Source: Chitinimonas koreensis
Lineage (GTDB): Bacteria; Pseudomonadota; Gammaproteobacteria; Burkholderiales; Chitinimonadaceae
Reading direction: 5' to 3'
NCBI RefSeq assembly: GCF_014353015.1
Contig: NZ_CP060704.1
Coordinates: 3,807,001 to 3,871,000 of the forward strand
Length of the DNA: 64,000 nucleotides
Shown here: positions 42,027 to 49,731 of the stretch, in pieces
Position numbering within the stretch: the first letter of the stretch is position 1
How the letters are laid out: each line of letters opens with the position of its first letter
Made by a program: the position numbers and the translations under genes
The notes under the pieces: generated by a model
Databases searched by the model: none
Told to the model about the DNA's origin: nothing
What the model saw: the letters and a program-made list of their open reading frames with translations, nothing else

Positions 42027-42899
42027 TTACAGGCTGAGCTTGACCGGTAATCCCAGCGTCTCGATGCGTGCGGCAAGTTCGCGCATCCATACCTCCGGCG
42101 CGCGCGACAAGCGCGGTGCTTCGGGTTGGGTAGATTCGCGTGCCAGGCCGTAGAGCAGCACGCCGGCCGGTTTTGCTCCTTCCGCCATCGCCTCCCCCAA
42201 TAGATCCAGCCAGGCCGCGATCTCCGCGTCGGTCGGCACTCGGCCGTCCAGCGCGAACATGCAGGTCTGCAGCCAGGTCGGGCAGCGTTCGGTCGCGGCC
42301 CGCAGGTGGCGCTTGATCTGCGCCGCCGTCAACGCGACCTGGTTGACCTCGCTGTAGCCCGCGCTCGGCGCGCGGTCGTACTTGAACCAGACCTCGCCAT
42401 TGAGTTCGCCCATGCGCGCCACGGCCGCCTGCACGGCCGGCTTGTAGAGCTGGCTGCCGTTGGTGATCAGCACGAACTTCAACTGGCCCAGCAGGCCGGT
42501 GCGCTGCAACTGGCGACCGACGATCTCGATCACCTCGCCGAACTGCCGGCTGGAAGTCGGCTCGCCATTGCCGGACAGCGCGATGTCGTTGATCCGGCGC
42601 GCCTCTAGCGGCACGTTGTCGGCCATGAAGCTGCCATGGATCAGCTCGTCGAGCATCGCGGCCAGCTCGCGTTCGAGCAGCGCGAGATCGAGCACCGGCG
42701 CGTTGCCGCGTACCAGCTCGGGCACCTGGCAATAGATGCAGCGCCAGTTGCAGGCATTGTTGGGATTGAGGTTCACGCCGACCGACACGCCCCCGGCCCG
42801 GCGCGAAACCACCGGGTAGATGTAGCGAAAGCCGAGGATGTCGCGGCGATGGTCGGTGACCGCGAGCGGCACGACCGGTTTCAGCAGGGATTCCGACAC
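42027..42899 (-). CDS. Radical SAM protein
   Basis: The 290-aa protein has the radical SAM cluster motif CxxxCxxC as CNWRCIYC (Cys50, 54, 57), which binds a 4Fe-4S cluster and S-adenosylmethionine. NDIALSGNGEPTSSRQFGEV carries the GNGEP variant of the SAM-binding GGE motif. No extra C-terminal Cys cluster is evident. The reaction is unknown. The ATG abuts the stop of the universal stress protein gene, so the two are probably co-transcribed. Confidence 0.88.
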   Translation of the reverse strand: MSESLLKPVVPLAVTDHRRDILGFRYIYPVVSRRAGGVSVGVNLNPNNACNWRCIYCQVPELVRGNAPVLDLALLERELAAMLDELIHGSFMADNVPLEARRINDIALSGNGEPTSSRQFGEVIEIVGRQLQRTGLLGQLKFVLITNGSQLYKPAVQAAVARMGELNGEVWFKYDRAPSAGYSEVNQVALTAAQIKRHLRAATERCPTWLQTCMFALDGRVPTDAEIAAWLDLLGEAMAEGAKPAGVLLYGLARESTQPEAPRLSRAPEVWMRELAARIETLGLPVKLSL

Positions 42900-43361
42900 T
42901 TATTTCTTCTGTTTCTCGCGCTTGATCGGGAAGATGAGCACGGGCACCGGCGCGTGGCGCACCACGCCCTCGGCCACGCTGCCCAGCAGCAGGTGATCGA
43001 GGCCGGTCCAGCCATGCGAGCCCATCACGATGATATCAGCCGGCCAGTCCTGCGCGTCCTCGATCAGCGCCGTCGAGATCGAGCCGCCCCAGATTTCCAG
43101 CAGCGCGGTCTCGGCCTCGACGCCGTTGTCGCGCATCAGGCCCGCCGCCGATTCGAGCACCTTGCGGCCCGCCTCGCGCAGATTGCCCTGCAGTTCGCCG
43201 ACGTCGACGAACTCGGCGCCGCCCCAGGTGAACTGGGCGAGGTCGATGACGTGCACCAGGCGCGTGCGCCCGTGCTGCTCGCAACAGAACCTGGTCGCTT
43301 CGACCAGCGCCTGGCGCGAGGTGTCGCTGTCGTCGACCGGTACGAGGATGCGTTGGTACAT
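42900..43361 (-). CDS. Universal stress protein (UspA family)
   Basis: This 153-aa cytoplasmic protein has the UspA fold: N-terminal strand MYQRILVPVDDSDTSRQALV and the ATP-binding loop G-2x-G-9x-G-S as GSHGWTGLDHLLLGS, so it belongs to the ATP-binding class. Family members help in survival of stress or starvation; the specific role is unknown. It is upstream of and directly adjacent to the radical SAM gene. Confidence 0.92.
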   Translation of the reverse strand: MYQRILVPVDDSDTSRQALVEATRFCCEQHGRTRLVHVIDLAQFTWGGAEFVDVGELQGNLREAGRKVLESAAGLMRDNGVEAETALLEIWGGSISTALIEDAQDWPADIIVMGSHGWTGLDHLLLGSVAEGVVRHAPVPVLIFPIKREKQKK

Positions 43362-43479
43362 GGCTGACTCCTTGGCTGGGTTCGGTCCACCCTGTTCCCA
43401 CTATAGCTAGCGGCCGGTTGCTCGGCAGGCGCGGCGCGGCTTACACTGGCCCGCCACGCCACCCGTCTCCGCGCTCCAT

Positions 43480-43950
43480 ATGGCCCGCGTCAAGCTCGAT
43501 CTGCCCGATACCTTCCCGTTCTGCACCACGCTCGAGATCGGCATCGGCCACATCAACTACGGCGGCCACCTGGGCAACGACTCGGCGCTGACGCTGGTGC
43601 ACGAGGCCCGCCTGCGCTTCCTCAAGTCGCTCGGCTTCGGCGAACTCGACATCGCCGGCCGCGGCCTGATCCTCACCGACGCGGTGGTGGTCTACAAGGC
43701 CGAAGCGTTCTGGGGCGAGACGCTGGTGGCCGAAGTCGCCGCAAGCGACTTCAACAAGTACGGCTGCGATTTGCTCTATCGGTTCCGCAAACAGGCCGAC
43801 GGCCGCGACGTCCTGCACGCCAAGACCGGCGTCCTGTTCTTCGATTACGCTGCACGCCGCCCCGCCAGCGTCCCGGCAATCTTCACGGAAGCACTGGGAC
43901 TCGACCGAGGGTACAAGTCCAGTACAAGCGTGGAAAATACAACTGATTGA
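43480..43950 (+). CDS. Hot-dog fold acyl-CoA thioesterase family protein
   Basis: The 156-aa protein is a 4-hydroxybenzoyl-CoA thioesterase-like hot-dog domain. The segment GIGHINYGGHLGNDSALTLV corresponds to the active-site loop and start of the long helix (VNYGNHLAND in relatives), followed by DAVVVYKAEAFWGETLVAEV and LHAKTGVLFFDY. Substrate not determined. The last 15 residues (YKSSTSVENTTD) look like an unstructured tail. It is divergent from the uspA-type gene. Confidence 0.85.
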   Translation: MARVKLDLPDTFPFCTTLEIGIGHINYGGHLGNDSALTLVHEARLRFLKSLGFGELDIAGRGLILTDAVVVYKAEAFWGETLVAEVAASDFNKYGCDLLYRFRKQADGRDVLHAKTGVLFFDYAARRPASVPAIFTEALGLDRGYKSSTSVENTTD

Positions 43951-43982
43951 ATGACCCGCACGTGGTCATCAGCCCCACGAAC

Positions 43983-44106
43983 GAGCGTCAGCGAGGCCCC
44001 CTCGCGGCGGCGAGGGCGGGGGAGTCGGAATGAATCAGGGGAGAGCCGCTGGTTCAGCACGCGCCGAACGCGAGCGCCCGGCTTTGCCGGGTGCCTGCTC
44101 TGCAGC
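43983..44106 (+). repeat. Hairpin-ended intergenic repeat, copy 2 of 4
   Basis: Same order of blocks as the copy near 8.8 kb: GAGCGTCAGCGAGGCCCC, GGCGGCGAGGGCGGGGGAG, CGGAATGAATCAGGGGAGAG, CCGCTGGTTCAGCACGC, then the hairpin GCGCCCGGCTTTGCCGGGTG. It follows the thioesterase stop by 32 bp in the same orientation. Confidence 0.75.
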
Positions 44107-44160
44107 TTAGATCCACAGCGAACAGAGCCAATACCAAACAGGCTCGACGGAGACAACGAG

Positions 44161-44574
44161 ATGAAGAAATACAGCCCCAACAGTCCCGAAGCGATGGCTC
44201 GCCTCCTGGTGATGCTGATCATGAGCGACGGCAACGTGGACCCGCGCGAGATCGACAGCCTCGAGACGCTGAACATCTACGACGCGCTCGACATCAGCCG
44301 CACCGGCTTCATCGAGGTGCTGCACCAATATTGCAACGATCTCTCCGACGAGGCCGACGAAGCCGGTCAGATCCACCTGGTCGACCGCGAACGCATCGAC
44401 GACCTGCTCGAGACCGTGACCGAGCCCAAGAAGCAGCTGCTGGTCGCCACGCTGGCGCTCGACATGACCAAGGCCGACCGCTCGCTGTCCGAGCCCGAGC
44501 TCGCCATCTACACCCATATGCTCGAACGCTGGCACCTGACGCTGGACGACATCGAGTCCGCCTACGCCCGCTGA
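44161..44574 (+). CDS. TerB-like protein
   Basis: The 137-aa helical, acidic protein (MKKYSPNSPEAMARLLVMLI...) resembles TerB/DjlA-type domains: LLVMLIMSDGNVDPREIDSL and LVATLALDMTKADRSLSEPE contain the DG-x-x-DxxE and AD-x-x-LSxxE metal-binding-like repeats typical of that fold. Tellurite-resistance association is a family label; a role here is unknown. GGAGACAACGAG precedes the ATG. Confidence 0.78.
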   Translation: MKKYSPNSPEAMARLLVMLIMSDGNVDPREIDSLETLNIYDALDISRTGFIEVLHQYCNDLSDEADEAGQIHLVDRERIDDLLETVTEPKKQLLVATLALDMTKADRSLSEPELAIYTHMLERWHLTLDDIESAYAR

Positions 44575-44730
44575 TCTCCGCTTCCCGGCTCGTTCCCCGC
44601 GGCGCTGACCGCCGCCGGCCGCCATGCCGGCCGGCATCGCCTATGCTGGAAGGCACGGCCCGATCCGTCGGTGCCGGCCGAGCGCCCGCATCCGACGGGC
44701 GCCGCGAGACGAGAAGAGGAGACCGGCACG

Positions 44731-46458
44731 ATGAGCACTTTCCGCGCCTTTCACGACAGCCCCGAAGCGGCCGCTTTCGGCACGCTCGGCCGCAAGTTCG
44801 CCGTCCTGTTCGCGCTGCTGGCGATCGAGGCGGCGCTGCTCTGGCCCCTGTTCGGCCACGCTGAGGCGACGCTGCTGCTGGCCGCGTCGGCCGTCTTCAT
44901 CGGCGCCATGGTCTGGTACTACAACCGCCGGATCGCGCTGCCGCTGCGCCGCATGCGCGAGGCGATCGACGAGATGGCGCGCGGCGAGGGCGACCTGTCG
45001 CGCGATCTGCGCATCGACAGCCGCGACGAGATCGGCCAACTGGCCGCCGCCTGCAACCGCCTGCTGGCGCGCCAACGCCAGACGCTGGCCGAGGTGCAGG
45101 GCCTGACCGTCCGGATCGCGGTCGAATCGGCCCGCTCGCTGCGCAACATCACCGATTCCACCGCCAGCGCCGAACAGCAGTCGCGCTTCGCCGAGGCGGT
45201 GCTGGCGGCCAGCGACGCCGCCACCGGCCGGCTCGGCGAGGTCGCGGCCGAGACCCGCCAGATCGCCGCCACCACCACGCAGAACCTCGAGGTCGCCCGC
45301 ACCGCCCATGCCGAGCTCGGCGAGGTGAGCACCCACATCCACGCGATCGGCGCCGAGATCGGTGAATTCAGCCGGGTGGTCGACGGCCTCAACGGCCGCT
45401 CGGCCAGCATCAAGCAGGTGGTCGACCTGATCAAGGAGATCGCCGAGCAGACCAACCTGCTGGCGCTCAACGCCGCCATCGAAGCGGCCCGCGCCGGCGA
45501 AGCCGGCCGCGGCTTCGCGGTGGTGGCCGACGAGGTGCGCAAGCTGGCGGAGAAGGTGCGCGGCGCCACCGAGGACATCTCGGCCAATATCGACGCCATG
45601 CTCGGCGACGTCTCCACCACCCATGCGCGCACGCTGTCGATCAGCCGGAGCGCCGGCATCACTCGCGCCTCGGTCGAGCGCGCCGCCGGCCATTTCGGCA
45701 AGCTGGTGGTCGATTTCGAATCGTCCAGCCAACGGCTCGGCGGCATCGCCGGCCACGTCGACGAGTTCGCCGAGACCAATGGCGAGATCAACCAGCGCGT
45801 CGCCCACATCCACGCCGACAGCCGCACCATCGCCGAGCGCATGCAGCGATCGGCCGCCGCCACCCGCGATCTCAGCGGCGTGGCCGACGAGGTGCAGCAG
45901 CTGGCCGGCCGCTTCGTGCTCGGCCAGGGTCCGCTCGACGCGGCGCTGAGCCGGCTGCTGGCGGCGCGCGACGAGATGGCGGCCGGCATCGCCGCGCTGG
46001 CGGCCGAGGGCGTCGAGGTGTTCGACCAGCGCTACCAGCCGGTGGCCGGCACCGATCCGCAAAAATACCTGACCCGCTACGCCGAGCGCTTCGGCCCGGT
46101 GTTCCAGCCGCGCTACGACGCACTGGTCAAGGCCACGCCGGGCGGCAAGTTCTGCCTGCTGGTCGACGGCAACGGCTACGGGCCGAGCCACAACAGCTGG
46201 TATTCCAAGCCGCCGACCGGCGACCGGGCGACCGACCTGGTGAACAGCCGCCACCAGCGCATCTTCAACGACCCGGCCGGGCTGCGCGCCGCGCGCAACC
46301 AGCAGCGCTTCCTGCTGCAGACCTATGTGCGCGATACCGGCGAGATCATGACCGAGCTCGACGTGCCGGTCTGGATCGGCGGCCGCCATTGGGGCGCGCT
46401 GCGGCTCGGCTTCGATGCCGCGACATTGCTGGCCGAGCCGGTGGGCAGGAAGCCGTAG
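44731..46458 (+). CDS. Methyl-accepting chemotaxis protein with C-terminal sensory domain
   Basis: The 575-aa receptor has two N-terminal membrane helices (FAVLFALLAIEAALLWPLFG, TLLLAASAVFIGAMVWY) with almost no periplasmic loop, a HAMP region to about residue 115, and the signalling hairpin EIAEQTNLLALNAAIEAARA with GEAGRGFAVVADEVRKLAEK. After the methyl-accepting part it continues with a cytoplasmic domain (about 430-575) with GGKFCLLVDGNGYGPSHNSW and VPVWIGGRHWGALRLGF, a Cache/PAS-like sensor at the C-terminus. Sensing therefore is likely intracellular. Start chosen by GAGAAGAGGAGACC upstream. Confidence 0.88.
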   Translation: MSTFRAFHDSPEAAAFGTLGRKFAVLFALLAIEAALLWPLFGHAEATLLLAASAVFIGAMVWYYNRRIALPLRRMREAIDEMARGEGDLSRDLRIDSRDEIGQLAAACNRLLARQRQTLAEVQGLTVRIAVESARSLRNITDSTASAEQQSRFAEAVLAASDAATGRLGEVAAETRQIAATTTQNLEVARTAHAELGEVSTHIHAIGAEIGEFSRVVDGLNGRSASIKQVVDLIKEIAEQTNLLALNAAIEAARAGEAGRGFAVVADEVRKLAEKVRGATEDISANIDAMLGDVSTTHARTLSISRSAGITRASVERAAGHFGKLVVDFESSSQRLGGIAGHVDEFAETNGEINQRVAHIHADSRTIAERMQRSAAATRDLSGVADEVQQLAGRFVLGQGPLDAALSRLLAARDEMAAGIAALAAEGVEVFDQRYQPVAGTDPQKYLTRYAERFGPVFQPRYDALVKATPGGKFCLLVDGNGYGPSHNSWYSKPPTGDRATDLVNSRHQRIFNDPAGLRAARNQQRFLLQTYVRDTGEIMTELDVPVWIGGRHWGALRLGFDAATLLAEPVGRKP

Positions 46459-46507
46459 ATAGCCTCGTCGCCGTCAAGCGGCAGCAGCAAGCACAACGGC
46501 CGGACTT

Positions 46508-46627
46508 TCACCGCGGAGGACGCCAAGGACGCGGAGGAAGGCGGGCACCTTCCGGACGACGGCTCCTTCTCGCCACGCGCAGGAGCGGCTTGCCTCTGTG
46601 TCCTCGGCGTCCTCCTCGGTGCATCCT
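46508..46627. repeat. Inverted pair of GAGGACGC-type repeats
   Basis: CACCGCGGAGGACGCCAAGG followed by ACGCGGAGGAA (46510-46540) pairs with CTCTGTGTCCTCGGCGTCCT followed by CCTCGGTGCATCC (46594-46626). The arms match at about 80 percent over 30 bp. The element lies in the 295-bp gap between the chemoreceptor and MoxR genes, with a degenerate relative at 33.3 kb. Confidence 0.6.
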
Positions 46628-46753
46628 TGTTGGTCCGGGAGATCTGGACTCAGGCGCTACTCCGAGGCACGCCAAGGCCCGGGCACCGCAGCGGCCGCGG
46701 AACACGAGCGATTGCTTGGTAAAATCGGCGGCCTCCGACCCGGAATCCCACCG

Positions 46754-47602
46754 ATGACCTCATCCCCCCGTTTCACCGGCAGCGACCAGTACATCGCCAC
46801 GCCCGACCTGATGCTGGCGGTCAACGCCGCCATCACGCTGCAGCGCCCGCTGCTGATCAAGGGCGAACCCGGCACCGGCAAGACCCTGCTGGCCGAGGAG
46901 ATCGCCCGCTCGCTCGGCAAGCCGCTGATCAGCTGGCACATCAAGTCCACCACCAAGGCGCAGCAGGGCCTGTACGAATACGACGCGGTGTCGCGGCTGC
47001 GCGACGGCCAGTTGGGCGATGCGCGCGTGCACGACATCGGCAACTACATCGTGCGCGGCAAGCTGTGGGAGGCGTTCGAATCCGATCGGCAGGCGGTGCT
47101 GCTGATCGACGAGATCGACAAGGCCGACATCGAATTCCCCAACGATCTCCTGCGCGAACTCGACCGCATGGCCTTCGACGTCTACGAGACGCGCCAGACC
47201 GTCAGCGCGCGCCACCGGCCGATCATCGTGATCACCAGCAACAACGAGAAGGAGCTGCCCGACGCCTTCCTGCGCCGCTGCTTCTTCCACTACATCCGCT
47301 TCCCCGACCGCGACACGCTGCGCGCCATCGTCGACGTGCACTACCCCGCCCTGCGCGAAGATCTGCTGCGCGAGGCGCTCGAGCTGTTCTACGCCGTGCG
47401 CGAACTGCCGGGGCTGAAGAAGAAGCCGTCGACCTCGGAGCTGCTCGACTGGCTCAAGCTGCTGCTGGCCGAGGGCGTCGAGCCGGCCGCGCTGAAGGTG
47501 AGCGAAGGGCTGCCGCCGCTGTCGGGCGCGCTGCTGAAGAACGAGCAGGACGCCAACCTGTTCGAGCGGCTGATCAAGATGGTGCGCGCCCGGCAGGGCT
47601 GA
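46754..47602 (+). CDS. MoxR-family AAA+ ATPase
   Basis: The 282-aa protein is a MoxR-type AAA+ ATPase with Walker A GEPGTGKTL, Walker B LLIDEIDKAD, sensor 1 IVITSNNEKELPD and arginine finger region AFLRRCFFHYI. The family normally works with a von Willebrand factor A protein to insert cofactors or mature complexes. No such partner follows; the next feature is a REP element and then dinB. Start at MTSSPRFTGSDQYIATPD. Confidence 0.9.
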   Translation: MTSSPRFTGSDQYIATPDLMLAVNAAITLQRPLLIKGEPGTGKTLLAEEIARSLGKPLISWHIKSTTKAQQGLYEYDAVSRLRDGQLGDARVHDIGNYIVRGKLWEAFESDRQAVLLIDEIDKADIEFPNDLLRELDRMAFDVYETRQTVSARHRPIIVITSNNEKELPDAFLRRCFFHYIRFPDRDTLRAIVDVHYPALREDLLREALELFYAVRELPGLKKKPSTSELLDWLKLLLAEGVEPAALKVSEGLPPLSGALLKNEQDANLFERLIKMVRARQG

Positions 47603-47702
47603 CGCGCGCGGCGGCCCATCGTCGAAACGGCTTCGGCCGCGAGTGGCCGTCGCCGCACCGGTCGCCATTCGCGGCCGAAGCCGCGCCTACAGGGTGCACC
47701 GC

Positions 47703-47770
47703 GTAGGTCGGGCCTTATGCCCGACGGCGACCTCGATCAACGGCGCCGTCGGGCATAAAGCCCAACCTAC
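47703..47770. repeat. REP pair, family A
   Basis: GTAGGTCGGGCCTTATGCCC and GTCGGGCATAAAGCCCAACC face each other, with outer GTAG and CTAC ends. Located between the MoxR and dinB genes. Confidence 0.8.
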
Positions 47771-47931
47771 CGATCGGATCGCAGCCCTGTATTGCTTGCA
47801 CGGGCAGCCGCACCAAATGCGATCGACAGGGCGGCGCTCCTGGATGCGCGGCGGCGCGACACAGGCAAACTTGGCCGCAATGCCCACGGCAAGCGAGAAT
47901 ACGTCCGTTCTCCAACCCCGCCCCGGCGGCC

Positions 47932-49023
47932 ATGACCGGCACCTTCCGCAAGATCATCCACATCGATTGCGACTGCTTCTACGCCTCGGTCGAGATGCGC
48001 GACGACCCGAGCCTGCGCGGCCGGCCGGTGGCGGTCGGCGGCAGGGCCGAGCAGCGCGGCGTGATCGCCACCTGCAACTACGAGGCGCGCGCCTTCGGCG
48101 TGCGCTCGGCCATGGCCACCAGCCAGGCGATGCGGCGCTGTCCGCAGCTGGTGCTGCTGTCGCCGCGCTTCGACGTCTACCGATCGGTGTCGCGCCAGAT
48201 CCACACGATCTACCGCGACTTCACCGCGCTGGTCGAGCCGCTGTCGCTGGACGAGGCCTACCTCGACGTCAGCGAGTCGCCGCAGCACCAGAACAGCGCC
48301 ACCCGCATGGCCCATGAAATCCGCGACCGCATCCGCGCCGAGGTCGGCATCACCGCCTCGGCCGGCATCGCGCCCAACAAGTTCGTCGCCAAGATCGCCA
48401 GCGACTGGAACAAGCCCGACGGCCAGTTCCTGGTGCGGCCGCAGGACGTCGACGCCTTCGTCGCGGCGCTGCCGGTCGGCAAGCTGTTCGGCGTCGGCAA
48501 GGTCACCGCGGCACGCATGAACGAACTCGGCGCGCAGACCTGCGCCGACCTGCGCGACTGGCCGCTCGAGCGGCTGACCCAGCATTTCGGCCGCTTCGGC
48601 CTGCGCCTCCACGACCTCTGCCGCGGCATCGACGAGCGGCCGGTGAGCACCGACCAGCCGCGCCGCTCGCTGTCGGTCGAGACCACCTATGTGCACGATC
48701 TGCCCGACCTGGCCGCCTGCCGGCGCGAGCTCGAACCGCTGATCGCCGACCTCCATGCGCGGCAGAAGCGCAGCAGCGACGCCAGCAAGCCCTACAAGGC
48801 CTTCGTCAAGATCCGCTTCGACGATTTCACCCACACCACCGCCGAATGCCTGAGCAGCGCGCCCGACGCCGAGGTCTGGAGCCATCTGCTGCAGGAAGGC
48901 TGGCAGCGCCAGCGCAAGCCGGTGCGGCTGCTGGGCGTGGGTTTCCGCTACGAGGACGAGGAACGCGGCATGCACAAGCAGCTCGCGCTGTTCGACGGCG
49001 GCCAGGACGAGGCGCTGCCGTGA
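47932..49023 (+). CDS. dinB: DNA polymerase IV (DinB)
   Basis: Y-family translesion polymerase, 363 aa. Catalytic acidic residues are visible in HIDCDCFYASVEMR and LSLDEAYLDVSES; the finger motif RGVIATCNYEARAFGVRSAM and SAGIAPNKFVAKIASDWNKP are intact. The HhH region (GKLFGVGKVTAARMNELG) and little-finger domain follow. The C-terminus ends QLALFDGGQDEALP, with a QLALF clamp-binding motif. The stop codon overlaps the GTG start of a DNA glycosylase gene. No clear SOS box was seen upstream. Confidence 0.95.
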   Translation: MTGTFRKIIHIDCDCFYASVEMRDDPSLRGRPVAVGGRAEQRGVIATCNYEARAFGVRSAMATSQAMRRCPQLVLLSPRFDVYRSVSRQIHTIYRDFTALVEPLSLDEAYLDVSESPQHQNSATRMAHEIRDRIRAEVGITASAGIAPNKFVAKIASDWNKPDGQFLVRPQDVDAFVAALPVGKLFGVGKVTAARMNELGAQTCADLRDWPLERLTQHFGRFGLRLHDLCRGIDERPVSTDQPRRSLSVETTYVHDLPDLAACRRELEPLIADLHARQKRSSDASKPYKAFVKIRFDDFTHTTAECLSSAPDAEVWSHLLQEGWQRQRKPVRLLGVGFRYEDEERGMHKQLALFDGGQDEALP

Positions 49024-49547
49024 ACGCGCCCAAGCGCTGCTTCCCGCCGGTGGTCGATGCCGGCACGCGGCTGCTGATCCTCGGCAGCCTGCCCGGCGAG
49101 GTCTCGCTGGCCCACGCGCAGTACTACGCGCATCCGCAGAACCGCTTCTGGGAGCTGGCCGGCGCGGTGATCGGCCAGGACCTGCGCGCGCAGGACTACG
49201 AGGGCCGGCTCGCCACGCTGCTGCGGCACGGCGTCGGGCTGTGGGACGTGGTGGCGCAGGCGCGGCGCGCCGGCAGCCTCGACAGCAGCATCCGCGACCA
49301 TGTCGGCAACGACCTGGCCGCGCTGCTGGCGACGCTGCCGCAGCTGGCGGCGATCGCCTTCAACGGCGGCACGGCGGCCACCCTCGGCCTGCGCCAGCTG
49401 GGCGACACGGCGCAGCGCTACGCGATCTTCCGCCTGCCCTCGTCGAGCCCGGCCCATACGCTGCCGCTGGCCGACAAGCTGGCGGCGTGGCAGGCGCTGA
49501 ATGCCGTGCTCGCGCCCCGTGGGGCCCAAGATGCCGCCGTCCCCTAG
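49020..49547 (+). CDS. Hypoxanthine-DNA glycosylase (UDG family 6 type)
   Basis: The 175-aa protein resembles DNA-deoxyinosine glycosylases, which remove hypoxanthine arising from deaminated adenine. Motifs: RLLILGSLPGEVSLAHAQYY with AHPQNRFW, GVGLWDVV, the IAFNGGTA strand and LPSSSPAHTLPLADKLAAW. A GTG start (GTGA) overlaps the dinB stop, so the gene is translated together with the polymerase. Substrate specificity is inferred from family resemblance. Confidence 0.85.
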   Translation: MNAPKRCFPPVVDAGTRLLILGSLPGEVSLAHAQYYAHPQNRFWELAGAVIGQDLRAQDYEGRLATLLRHGVGLWDVVAQARRAGSLDSSIRDHVGNDLAALLATLPQLAAIAFNGGTAATLGLRQLGDTAQRYAIFRLPSSSPAHTLPLADKLAAWQALNAVLAPRGAQDAAVP

Positions 49548-49588
49548 AACCCGGCATGAGCTCGAATGCCGCTGATCGAAGAGCTGTC

Positions 49589-49706
49589 GAGCGTAGCGAG
49601 GTCCCCCGCCGGCGGGCGGGGCGGAGGGGTGGGATTCGATCAGAGCAAGCCGCTGTTTCAGCACGGATCAATGACAAACGCCCGGGTTTCCCCGGGCGCT
49701 GCACTA
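49589..49706 (+). repeat. Hairpin-ended intergenic repeat, copy 3 of 4
   Basis: Shortened copy: GAGCGTAGCGAGGTCCCCC, a GGCGGGGCGGAGGGG run, GATTCGATCAGAGC, CCGCTGTTTCAGCACG, and hairpin CGCCCGGGTTTCCCCGGGCG (49681-49700). The hairpin can end transcription from the dinB/glycosylase pair. Confidence 0.7.
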
Positions 49707-49731
49707 ACCGTCGGCCAGGCATGTCAGCTCG

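Noticed and set aside
47770..47931. Possible LexA box upstream of dinB
   Set aside because: The best candidate (CTGTATTGCTTGCACG) lacks the second ACAG half-site.
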